Of a stretch of DNA of 5,441 nt, positions 1-5,298 are shown in pieces. Source of the stretch: Methylococcales bacterium (GTDB lineage: Bacteria > Pseudomonadota > Gammaproteobacteria > Methylococcales > Methylomonadaceae); assembly GCA_009692395.1 (NCBI GenBank), contig SHZG01000165.1, positions 1-5,441 of the forward strand, in the 5' to 3' direction. The notes beneath the pieces are model-generated. The model was not told where the DNA came from, made no database searches, and worked only from the letters and a program-made list of their open reading frames with translations. Each line of letters begins with the position of its first letter. The first letter of the stretch is position 1. A program made the translations under genes and the position numbers.

Positions 1-114
1 ACGGAATACTCGCCGTCGGCTGTGCCGCTAAACTGTCTATTACCTTGTACAACCTCGCAACACGTCTCGTGTCGCCCAAGCACAGACCCCCAGTTCCTGT
101 TGTATCCAGTTCAT
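1..114 (-). pseudogene. IS4-family transposase, N-terminal fragment with a frameshift
   Basis: Reading from the ATG at 112-114 gives MNWIQQELG. After a run of five C on the plus strand (87-91) the coding frame moves by one base and continues as LGDTRRVARLYK, then SLAAQPTASIP, to the window edge. The LGD-x-RR-x-x-RL and LAAQP-x-x-SIP signature is that of the transposase DNA-binding domain found at the N-terminus of Tn5-like IS4-family transposases. Restoring one G in the run would give an uninterrupted QELGGLCLGD, so a single-base deletion (or a sequencing error in the homopolymer) explains the break. An in-frame ATG at 121-123 is an alternative start. The catalytic DDE domain lies off the window. 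Confidence 0.68.
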
Positions 115-166
115 TGCTATCATCGGTTTGTTAGTTCAACTTATCTTACTGTACCGCATTGTGGGA

Positions 167-185
167 AGTTGTGGGTAATCGTGTG
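167..185 (-). repeat. Candidate IS4/Tn5-type terminal inverted repeat
   Basis: The plus-strand bases 167-185 read AGTTGTGGGTAATCGTGTG. The reverse complement aligns without gaps to the known Tn5 outside end CTGACTCTTATACACAAGT at 13 of 19 positions. It sits at the right distance upstream of the IS4-type transposase start and exactly where IS630 coding sequence begins. The match is by hand and the second end is not visible. Confidence 0.5.
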
Positions 186-298
186 ACTTAAATCCTATCG
201 AACAATACTGGGCGATTATTAAAGCTAAAATTAAGAAATCTATTTCTGGTTATTCTGATTTATATTCTTGTATTGAATTTGTGTTTCAAACTATCTGA
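185..298 (+). pseudogene. IS630-family transposase, C-terminal remnant
   Basis: The plus strand encodes DLNPIEQYWAIIKAKIKK and continues for 19 more codons to a TGA at 296-298. DLNPIE followed by W two residues later is the conserved third-acidic-residue motif (the E of the DDE triad) of IS630/Tc1-mariner transposases, which normally follows a Y-S-P. Here the upstream Y-S-P is missing and an in-frame TAA lies at 176-178, so only the extreme C-terminus survives. The break coincides with the putative IS4-type end, so insertion of that element is the likely cause. It is non-functional as seen. Confidence 0.78.
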
Positions 299-313
299 AA
301 GCTAAAATACTAT
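186..313 (+). mobile_element. IS630-family element, right-end fragment
   Basis: This is the 3' part of an IS630-family element: the transposase C-terminus followed by about 15 bp up to a boundary placed near 312-313. The boundary is placed there because native comA codons are readable up to the TTA of 313-315 (minus strand), and IS630 elements insert at TA dinucleotides. The element is interrupted on its left by the IS4-type sequence. No complete terminal repeat pair can be examined because the left end of this copy is not in the window. Confidence 0.6.
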
Positions 314-1053
314 AACGCTAATATTTGGTCAACGGTAATATTACCCAAACCGACATGCGCACCAAATTTTTCGATCAAAAAAACTTGCTGAGATTTTAAT
401 GGAGCTTCCCAAATTAACGCCTCAGTTTGCGTACCCAAACGGTCAATCATTCTATCCACCTCAAACTCATCCACTCTGCCCAACTCATTGAAAACCCCAA
501 CACCTTGACCACTTTCGCGCCCTTCAATAATCACCCACACCGCACCCCATGCTAACTCTTCCTGCACTTCGGCAATAACTTGATCGGTGGTCGGTTGGCG
601 TTTTGGGTCTTTTTTTCCCACTTCGGTAATCGGAATCAGCCCTGAATTAAGAGCGCATTCAATAATACGTTTGCGGCGAAAGCGTGGAATCGGTAACGTA
701 CCGTCAGAAATCTCCACCGCCGTAAATCCCAGTTCTTTCGCTCGCGTCATATACACGCGGCAATGCTGACTTAACAAAGCGACTTCCAGCAACGTGCCAC
801 CTAGAAAAGTCAGAATATTATGCGCTGCCAATAGACTGAGTTTTTTTTGCAACACCGCTTTATCGATAAACGCCGAGGTGCCAAAACCAAACTTCCAATG
901 GTCAATATAATTGCCACCGAGCTGCAAAATACTGTCAGTTTCCAGCAAACTTTTACCCACATCCATCACCATCGTACAGCCTGTATTGCGTGGCTTTTCG
1001 ACGCGGGGTTCACGTTGATTTTTTATAATGTTTTCCCACGCCAGTTCAGACAT
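310..1053 (-). CDS. comA: Phosphosulfolactate synthase (ComA family), 3' end truncated by IS630
   Basis: ComA-family enzymes add sulfite to phosphoenolpyruvate to form (2R)-3-phosphosulfolactate, the first step of the archaeal coenzyme M route; bacterial homologues make sulfolactate or take part in coenzyme M synthesis. In this 247-residue protein the family blocks appear in order: KPR-x-x-G-x-TMV near residues 20-30, KFGFGTS (54-60), GGTLLEVA (85-92), EISDGT (114-119), EVGKKDP (144-150) and EGRESG (177-182), consistent with a single TIM-barrel enzyme. I chose the ATG at 1051-1053 because an AGGAGT ribosome site lies 5 nt upstream and the ATG overlaps the stop of the preceding gene as ATGTCTGA; an ATG 36 nt further upstream lacks these features. 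The protein ends at NITVDQILAL. Relatives continue past the LAL with a short conserved tail, and here the TAG falls at the IS630 border. The core is intact but activity is uncertain. Confidence 0.85.
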   Translation of the reverse strand: MSELAWENIIKNQREPRVEKPRNTGCTMVMDVGKSLLETDSILQLGGNYIDHWKFGFGTSAFIDKAVLQKKLSLLAAHNILTFLGGTLLEVALLSQHCRVYMTRAKELGFTAVEISDGTLPIPRFRRKRIIECALNSGLIPITEVGKKDPKRQPTTDQVIAEVQEELAWGAVWVIIEGRESGQGVGVFNELGRVDEFEVDRMIDRLGTQTEALIWEAPLKSQQVFLIEKFGAHVGLGNITVDQILAL

Positions 1054-1958
1054 TGCCCACTCCTGCCAATTGCCGTAAGGCTTTTTCAATCATTTTTAAA
1101 TCTGCACCCCACGGTACGACAGTCAACGCCCCTTGCTGTTCAATATCGTATTCCAGTAAACAGCATTCTAAAATAGTCAGCGTACCGTCATTTTTGACTA
1201 ATTGGCGTGGACACATTTCTACACGCGGCGGCTCATCACCGTAATAATGGCGATGAAATTGCAAACTGCGTTCACAACCGATTAATGTCCAGTTTTCACG
1301 TTTTGCAGGGCGTTCATCTAAAAAAATGTACGGTTGCACCCAGTGTATCCAAACCACCCGACCGACAAGGCACGAGGAAAGACTCTGGTTTAATGTGTTG
1401 GCAAAGTTAGCGTAAATCAATCGCGTGTAACACAGGTTCAATAGGCGGCAAATCGGCATAACTCAACACTTGTTCAATCAATGCCAATAATTTCGGCGGG
1501 GCGGGCGGCGTGACTTCCACCACGCGCAGAATAATAGGGTCGGGATGATGAATGATATTGATGTGGTCGAACTTGCCCTCCACGATAGCGGTTTGCTGTG
1601 TACTCACGCCATTTAAACGGGCGATTTTGGCAAGCGCGGACGGATTAGCAACATCGGTATTGGCATCGTGCAGATACACACAATCAGCGGGCAAAGCCAA
1701 CACTTCCACAGCGGCTAAGAGGGTGAACAGGTTTTCTGAATCCAGCCGTTGTACTGCGGCGACTGCATATTGATTATCGGTATTGTGCAGCACAATCACA
1801 TTCGTGCGCCGATACACTTCTCGATTTAACAAATGCGCAGTAATCGCGGCTTCGGTCATGTCGCCTTGATAAGGCTGAAAACTAACACGGCGATACGGCA
1901 ACGGAACAAAGTTTTGTTGTTGCCTTAACGCGCCAACGTGCAAAATATCGCCTGCCAT
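1046..1958 (-). pseudogene. Unrecognised protein coupled to comA, split by a +1 frameshift
   Basis: I do not recognise this family. The first part (1958 down to 1407, 183 codons) starts MAGDILHVGALRQQ after an AGGAG site 7 nt upstream. It contains a KFDHINIIHHPDPI stretch near residues 129-142 and ends HAIDLR then TAA. The second part, in the frame one base further on, continues from the same place as NFANTLNQSL and runs to the TGA at 1046-1048. It carries a GCERSLQFHRHYYG stretch, MCPRQL and LECCLLE, so Cys and His are concentrated in the C-terminal half. Dropping one T at 1409 joins the parts into a protein of about 303 residues; the switch could lie anywhere in 1407-1459. The ATGTCTGA overlap with comA ties the second frame to the same operon and argues that both parts are one former gene. 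The sequence looks soluble, with no signal peptide or membrane segment. A sequencing error is an alternative to a true lesion. Confidence 0.6.
1059..1064 (-). promoter_or_regulatory. Ribosome binding site that sets the comA start
   Basis: The minus strand reads AGGAGT with 5 nt to the ATG at 1053. It lies inside the end of the upstream gene, so comA translation is probably coupled to that gene through the ATGTCTGA stop-start overlap. Confidence 0.65.
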
Positions 1959-2035
1959 TGGTTTGCTCCTGTTTTAATTGAAACAACATATAGAGTGTAC
2001 TCATTCCACAAGATCCATACACGCTACTTGCTGAT

Positions 2036-2064
2036 TTGCTTTTCCGCGCGTTAATTGATAATTT
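2036..2064 (+). promoter_or_regulatory. Possible sigma-70 promoter for the PilZ gene
   Basis: TTGCTT (2036-2041) and TAATTT (2059-2064) are separated by 17 bp, 45 bp upstream of the chosen ATG, in the divergent gap between the comA-partner gene and the PilZ gene. A TATGAT at 2069-2074 is an alternative -10 but has no good -35. The region is A/T-rich, so chance matches are likely. Confidence 0.35.
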
Positions 2065-2109
2065 CAAGTATGATGAAGTTTGATCATTCTAACGATGAGG
2101 TTAAGCACT

Positions 2110-2460
2110 ATGGAATCCGATAAACGTAACACTCCCAGAACAGCGGCTACAGGATTAAAAGCTAAAATTATAATTACTCATTCCAACCGCACCACCATGA
2201 TAGCAGATGTCAACCTGTTAGACGTGAGTCGTTCAGGCATTAAGCTCAGAATGCAAAAGTCACTTTCGATGGAGATAGGGACTAAAATTCAGCTAGAAAT
2301 TATACTGCCTAATTCAGGTATTCCCGTTATTTTGGATGCTGTGGTCGTGCATGAAAAATTTGAGTCAGAGTTTAGTTTACATTACATAGACGTGCGTCCA
2401 GAAGATCCGTTAAGTGAACTAATCACGCAATGTGAAAATCGTCTGAGTTGGACTGAATAA
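2110..2460 (+). CDS. Single-domain PilZ protein (probable c-di-GMP receptor)
   Basis: This 116-residue protein is almost entirely a PilZ domain, the small beta-barrel that binds cyclic di-GMP. Both ligand motifs are present: RNTPR (R-x-x-x-R, residues 6-10) and DVSRSG (D-x-S-x-x-G, about residues 38-43), followed by alternating strands typical of the fold (KIQLEIILP, PVILDAVVV, SEFSLHYIDV). The complete motifs favour real nucleotide binding. I chose the ATG at 2110 because a GAGG lies 9 nt upstream and the RxxxR motif then falls close to the N-terminus, as is usual for stand-alone PilZ proteins; in-frame ATGs at 2080 and 2095 have no comparable site. It has no output domain, so it probably works by binding a partner protein. 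It is divergent from the comA pair and convergent with sorAB, and its neighbours do not reveal the process it controls. Confidence 0.87.
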   Translation: MESDKRNTPRTAATGLKAKIIITHSNRTTMIADVNLLDVSRSGIKLRMQKSLSMEIGTKIQLEIILPNSGIPVILDAVVVHEKFESEFSLHYIDVRPEDPLSELITQCENRLSWTE

Positions 2461-2492
2461 CGAGGTGGGAGTTAAATCTACTGCGGTATGAA

Positions 2493-2515
2493 GTGCATCG
2501 TTTAGATTGATGCAC
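2493..2515. terminator. Hairpin between convergent genes, possible terminator
   Basis: GTGCATC (2493-2499) and GATGCAC (2509-2515) form a perfect 7-bp stem with a 9-nt loop, 33 bp after the PilZ stop and 24 bp after the sorB stop on the other strand. The position suits a shared bidirectional terminator. There is no clear T run on either side, so intrinsic termination would be weak. Confidence 0.42.
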
Positions 2516-2538
2516 CTTATATCCTGTCACTCTAAACC

Positions 2539-2814
2539 CTATCGCCCATAATGACTTACCAGATAATCAATTATGATTTTTTTATCGCCATCCTCAATGG
2601 GTGCGCCCATCCCCTTAATCATTTTGTTGACCGTCTTCTCCCAGCCTGCTTTATCCATAATATTAGCGTTTAGGGGGATATAGTCGAGACTATGACATAG
2701 TCCGCACTGCGTAATTACTTTATCCTTGCCTTCCCCGTCTTTAAGTCGCACCGATTCTTCTCCTGCCATTGCAGGGCTAACGAAAAACGCTAATAACAAA
2801 CATAGTCTTCGCAT
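2539..2814 (-). CDS. sorB: SorB-like monohaem cytochrome c of sulfite dehydrogenase
   Basis: This small periplasmic c-type cytochrome of 91 residues is the expected electron acceptor subunit for SorA. Residues 1-18 form a signal peptide (MRR, a hydrophobic core, AMA before the probable cleavage ahead of G18). The haem site is CGLCH (C37, C40, H41), followed by SLDYIPLN. The conserved MIKGMGAPI stretch supplies the likely axial methionine (M65, with M69 as an alternative). The length and the CxxCH-SLDYIP and GAPI landmarks match SorB-type cytochromes of bacterial sulfite dehydrogenases. It starts 12 bp after the sorA stop with GGAGA 7 nt before the ATG, so the two genes form one operon with sorA first. 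The symbol is by similarity and context; related proteins are sometimes annotated only as cytochrome c. Confidence 0.83.
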   Translation of the reverse strand: MRRLCLLLAFFVSPAMAGEESVRLKDGEGKDKVITQCGLCHSLDYIPLNANIMDKAGWEKTVNKMIKGMGAPIEDGDKKIIIDYLVSHYGR

Positions 2815-2826
2815 AATCTTTCTCCG

Positions 2827-4041
2827 TTAAACAACTTTAATCGTGATTTTCTGCACGGCGTTATGATGATAACCCGATGGATTAGCCACTGCGACCAGCG
2901 GCTGAGTCATACCAGAATGACTGCTAGCCCTTGCCATGACAGCGTATTCACCTGCTGCTTTAGGCGTAAAACTATATCGCCAGTGTCGCCATGAAAAGCG
3001 TCCGTGATTTTGCATCAGCGCGGCTGATTGCCAACTATTGCCCGCATCGGTGGAAATCTCCACACCCGTAATTCCGTCTCCAGCATCCCAAGCCAAGCCT
3101 TTAAGCTCCACTGGTTTAAGAGCTGTTATAAGTTGCCCATCGGTTAAATTAGTAATTAAAGAATTCACGACAATGTCGGTAATGGGAACTGTTATTTCAG
3201 ACACCTGTGAGTCACACTGCTCGGCGTTAAATTTGTCTTTTGGAAGTCGGTAAGCCGTCTGCATCCAAAAATTATTAGCGGGTTTTGACAGCACATTAAT
3301 GGCGTTCAAATGTTTTATCCAATAAGTAGCGACCCAACCCGCAACGATTAAACGCACAGGAAAACCATGCCAATGCGGCAACGGTTCGCCATTCATTTCA
3401 AACGCAATTAGCGTATTTTCATCCAGTGCTTTTGCCAACGGCAGACTTTTAATAAAATCGGGAGTGGTTCTTAATATGCCTGAATCCGCACCATCAAACC
3501 TCACTTCAAGAGCCGTCTTATCAATATTCGCTCTGGCCAGCACATCTCGCAAACGAACGCCACGCCACCGCGCATTGCCCATCGCACCTGAACCCCATTG
3601 TACGCCAGCAACAGGCGGCTGAAATAAACTGCGGCGATTGCCCGCACATAAACACAGGGCAGCAATTTCGACAGTTTCAAATTCGTGACGCAATTGTTCG
3701 AGGGTGAATTCCAGCGGTTTACTCAACGCGTCACCACCAATATGTAGCCGCCAGTCTTTCACATCAATTTCGGGAATCTGTGCATGATGGTAGCGCACAA
3801 AAAAAGCATCGGTAGGGGTAAACGCCGTATCAAAATAATTGATGGGCGTTTCGTAATTAGGCGGTCTGAATGTTTGTTTGATTAACGGTTTTTTACCTTC
3901 AAGCGTATCGAGTATCGGCGACTCCTTGCTATCGGTTGCTACAAGATTAGCCGCCAACGCGGCGTGTTGCAACACAGACCAGCCGCTCAATGCCACCAAG
4001 CTGGCTACGGTTTTTTTGATAAAGCCTCTTCTGTTCATCAT
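2827..4041 (-). CDS. sorA: SorA-type molybdenum sulfite dehydrogenase, Tat-exported
   Basis: This is the periplasmic molybdopterin subunit that oxidises sulfite to sulfate and passes electrons to the cytochrome encoded next to it. NRRGFIK near the N-terminus is a twin-arginine motif, followed by a hydrophobic stretch ending ALA about residue 30. An oxidoreductase molybdopterin-binding domain spans about 90-255 and contains CAGNRR; C132 is the molybdenum ligand. A Mo-cofactor dimerisation domain spans about 275-400 (GVEIS-x-D-x-G-x-SW near 326-337). The catalytic residues known from Starkeya novella SorA (R55, H57, C104, R109, Y236) are matched by R83, H85, C132, R137 and Y264, all at a constant offset of 28, which strongly supports the SorA assignment over a generic YedY/MsrP-like protein. 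The start has AAGAGG 6 nt upstream; a second ATG follows immediately. Length (404) is normal and the gene looks intact. It is the first gene of the sorA-sorB operon. Confidence 0.92.
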   Translation of the reverse strand: MMNRRGFIKKTVASLVALSGWSVLQHAALAANLVATDSKESPILDTLEGKKPLIKQTFRPPNYETPINYFDTAFTPTDAFFVRYHHAQIPEIDVKDWRLHIGGDALSKPLEFTLEQLRHEFETVEIAALCLCAGNRRSLFQPPVAGVQWGSGAMGNARWRGVRLRDVLARANIDKTALEVRFDGADSGILRTTPDFIKSLPLAKALDENTLIAFEMNGEPLPHWHGFPVRLIVAGWVATYWIKHLNAINVLSKPANNFWMQTAYRLPKDKFNAEQCDSQVSEITVPITDIVVNSLITNLTDGQLITALKPVELKGLAWDAGDGITGVEISTDAGNSWQSAALMQNHGRFSWRHWRYSFTPKAAGEYAVMARASSHSGMTQPLVAVANPSGYHHNAVQKITIKVV

Positions 4042-4085
4042 AAAACACCTCTTAAGATATGTAGGTTGTGGATGAGCTTTAGAAC

Positions 4086-4104
4086 CTTAGCATTACGCGC
4101 TAAG
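4086..4104. promoter_or_regulatory. Inverted repeat upstream of sorA, possible operator
   Basis: CTTAGC (4086-4091) and GCTAAG (4099-4104) form a perfect 6-bp inverted repeat with a 7-nt spacer, 45 bp upstream of the sorA ATG. Dyads of this size and place often bind regulators, but no regulator gene is nearby and a chance occurrence cannot be excluded. Confidence 0.3.
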
Positions 4105-4158
4105 TTGACACTCTCCTTGGAAAAATAACGCTATAGCCAAAGCACAATAAAATGATGT

Positions 4159-4214
4159 CGTTCGTGGTGAGCCTGTCGAACCACTATAGCCCTTCGACAA
4201 GCTCAGGGCGAACG
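4159..4214. repeat. REP-like 56-bp palindrome
   Basis: The segment runs from CGTTCG (4159-4164) to CGAACG (4209-4214) and is symmetric about CTATAG (4184-4189). GAGCCTGTCGAA on the left pairs with TTCGACAAGCTC on the right with one mismatch. Each half can also form its own hairpin: GTGGT/ACCAC on the left and GCCCT/AGGGC on the right. The words TTCGACAAGCTCAGGGCGAA and GGTGAGCCTGTCGAACCAC are well known as dispersed REP-type sequences in many proteobacteria, usually mobilised by REP-associated (RAYT) transposases. It lies 118 bp upstream of sorA, outside any gene. Confidence 0.8.
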
Positions 4215-4219
4215 GTTTT

Positions 4220-4248
4220 ATAATCAATTTATACTGCGTTATCTATAT
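4220..4248 (+). repeat. Solitary IS630-like terminal sequence
   Basis: ATAATCAATTTATACTGC (4220-4237) matches the reverse complement of the sequence just upstream of the IS630 transposase at the right edge (5304-5321) at 17 of 18 positions. The likeness continues as TT and TATAT at identical offsets, giving about 24 of 29. It is oriented as the right end of an element lying to its left, but no transposase or opposite end is visible there. It is probably the footprint of a decayed IS630 copy or of a MITE. Confidence 0.55.
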
Positions 4249-4312
4249 CACCATTCCAACTAGATAATCCCTTCGCGATTTGTTTCACTGACACTCTGCG
4301 TTTAGCAGTCTT

Positions 4313-4385
4313 GATAACTCGTTGTAATGCTGCATTCTGTTATCTCATAAATATCACTGTATTGCTACACTTTCAACGAGTTGTC
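4313..4385. repeat. Inverted repeat with a 9-bp perfect core and 49-nt loop
   Basis: GATAACTCGTTG (4313-4324) pairs with CAACGAGTTGTC (4374-4385): 9 bp perfect, one T-G wobble, then two more pairs. Inside the loop AATGC-T-GCATT (4326-4336) is itself a perfect palindrome. It could be the two ends of a tiny mobile remnant or a structured RNA; no further support is visible. Confidence 0.4.
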
Positions 4386-4461
4386 TTTTTTGTCATGTAC
4401 AGCGGTTTAAAATAAATAAGAGCTGAGCAAGATTTCTACCCACCTGAAGTGTATGGCAACC

Positions 4462-5130
4462 TCAGTGCGTCAATTCCCACGCATTGAGTTTTTTCATGGC
4501 TGTTCCGTAACTGCCCAGTTGATAAATAGACGCGCTAGCGGGTGAGAACGTGAATTTATGAAAGGGTTTAGCAAGCATTCCCTTTAAATCATCCTGAGTC
4601 GCAACGCCGACCGTGACGTGTGGATTAAAATGCTCTCCCGTGTACTTTGGCACAAAATCCGTAACGTAGTCCATCAACCCCGATTGAATGTCAGAACCAT
4701 TCGATAGACTGGCAAACGCAGCAGCAGTGCCTGTTTTCACAGTATAAGGTGCGACTGCATCAATCAGTTCTTGTTGCAGCTTAAGCAACTCGGCAGTCGG
4801 TTTGATAACAATACTTGCAATACCGATGTCTTTATCAGCGGGTAGATAGTAGTATTTGAATGCCTTTAACTTCCAGTCGGCTATTTGTGTCTGGGTTAAG
4901 ACATTACCAGTAGCAGCGTAAACTTTATCCAAATCAGCCGTGCGGACGTATCGCTGTATCCGAGTAATATGTGGTGCGTGTGACGCATCCAACGCAAAGC
5001 CCTTAGGGTAGGCTTTAAGTAACTGTTTGTTGACCACTGCGGCGCGTTGCGACATGCTGGCATCGGGTTCAAGCAAAATGTTAATGGCGGTGACTTCATT
5101 GCTGGGTGTTACGGGTGTTGTTTGCGCCAA
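4462..5130 (-). CDS. 2H phosphoesterase-like protein (2'-5' RNA ligase family), N-terminus abnormal
   Basis: This 222-residue protein has the two H-x-T signatures of the 2H phosphoesterase fold, PHIT (H54, T56) and PHVT (H171, T173), separated by about 115 residues as expected for the two symmetric lobes. A beta strand, AINILLEP, precedes the first lobe. Family members open or form 2',3'-cyclic or 2'-5' phosphodiester bonds, but the substrate here is unknown. The start is doubtful: the only usable codon ahead of the first strand is TTG at 5128-5130, with no good ribosome site. Reading further upstream in frame gives CKAEAAALAQTTP, which looks like the tail of a signal peptide cleaved after ALA, but a TAA at 5173-5175 blocks the frame before any hydrophobic core or ATG. 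The first internal ATG (residue 26) would remove the first strand. I infer an originally exported protein that has lost its signal peptide start; the body looks intact. It lies 420 bp from sorA and has no obvious operon partner. Confidence 0.68.
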   Translation of the reverse strand: MAQTTPVTPSNEVTAINILLEPDASMSQRAAVVNKQLLKAYPKGFALDASHAPHITRIQRYVRTADLDKVYAATGNVLTQTQIADWKLKAFKYYYLPADKDIGIASIVIKPTAELLKLQQELIDAVAPYTVKTGTAAAFASLSNGSDIQSGLMDYVTDFVPKYTGEHFNPHVTVGVATQDDLKGMLAKPFHKFTFSPASASIYQLGSYGTAMKKLNAWELTH

Positions 5131-5172
5131 TGCAGCGGCTTCCGCTTTACAATCGCGTGTTGGTGCAAGACC

Positions 5173-5298
5173 TTAGGCGCGAATCGCCGCTAATTCAGCT
5201 CTGGCGGCATCCATATCCGCACGGAATGTAGCATCAGCGTGTAAACGTGCCACTGTACCCGCACCCATAAAACGTCCCCAAACCACATCACTATATAT
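5173..5298 (-). pseudogene. C-terminal remnant of an unrecognised gene, cut by IS630
   Basis: Ahead of the TAA at 5173-5175 the minus strand encodes VVWGRFMGAG, then TVARLHADATFRADMDAAR and ELAAIRA. The composition is a charged, alanine-rich helix, as at many protein C-termini, and the other frames here read as implausible protein. An ATG at 5266-5268 with GGGGA nearby would give a free-standing 31-residue peptide, but open coding continues upstream to the IS630 border, so a truncated larger gene is more likely. I do not recognise the family. It is in the same frame as the 2H phosphoesterase gene, separated from it by only this one TAA. Confidence 0.45.

Larger units (their letters stand above)
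1..185 (-). mobile_element. 5' end of an IS4-family (Tn5/IS50-type) insertion sequence, partial
   Basis: The minus strand carries the start of an IS4-family transposase that runs off the left edge of the window. About 50 bp upstream of its start lies a 19-bp sequence resembling the Tn5 outside end (167-185). Beyond 185 the plus strand switches abruptly to an IS630 transposase reading frame. I infer that this element inserted into the IS630 copy and that 185/186 is its left boundary. The other end lies outside the window, so completeness is unknown. Confidence 0.62.
4042..4461. other. Gene-free stretch upstream of sorA rich in repeats
   Basis: No credible coding region is seen in these 420 bp on either strand. 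The stretch must contain the sorA promoter, but I could not pick out a convincing -35/-10 pair or a sigma-54 site. It holds a small inverted repeat near sorA (4086-4104), a REP-like palindrome (4159-4214), a solitary IS630-like end (4220-4248), a short TTATCTA/TAGATAA hairpin (4239-4267) and a longer inverted repeat (4313-4385). Confidence 0.6.

Noticed and set aside
587..769. Plus-strand open frame inside comA
   Set aside because: It lies opposite well-recognised ComA motifs, has no ribosome site and shows no protein family character.
847..1176. Plus-strand open frame of 109 codons across the comA start
   Set aside because: It is opposite strong coding on the minus strand and has no start signal; a shadow frame.
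1882..2067. Minus-strand open frame across the gap upstream of the comA-partner gene
   Set aside because: Most of its extent is intergenic, and the 183-codon gene starting at 1958 has a proper AGGAG site and better composition.
216..2175. Shared 13-bp word AAAGCTAAAATTA in the IS630 remnant and in the PilZ gene
   Set aside because: Both copies are inside unrelated coding sequences (encoding KAKI) in A/T-rich DNA; no extension of the match, so taken as chance.
3878..4075. Plus-strand open frame opposite the sorA start
   Set aside because: It mirrors the sorA signal peptide and leader region; the Tat motif and catalytic residues on the minus strand are decisive.
4042..4461. CRISPR array, tRNA or riboswitch in the gene-free region
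   Set aside because: No regularly spaced direct repeats, cloverleaf or recognisable riboswitch core could be found; the structures present are inverted repeats and IS/REP debris.
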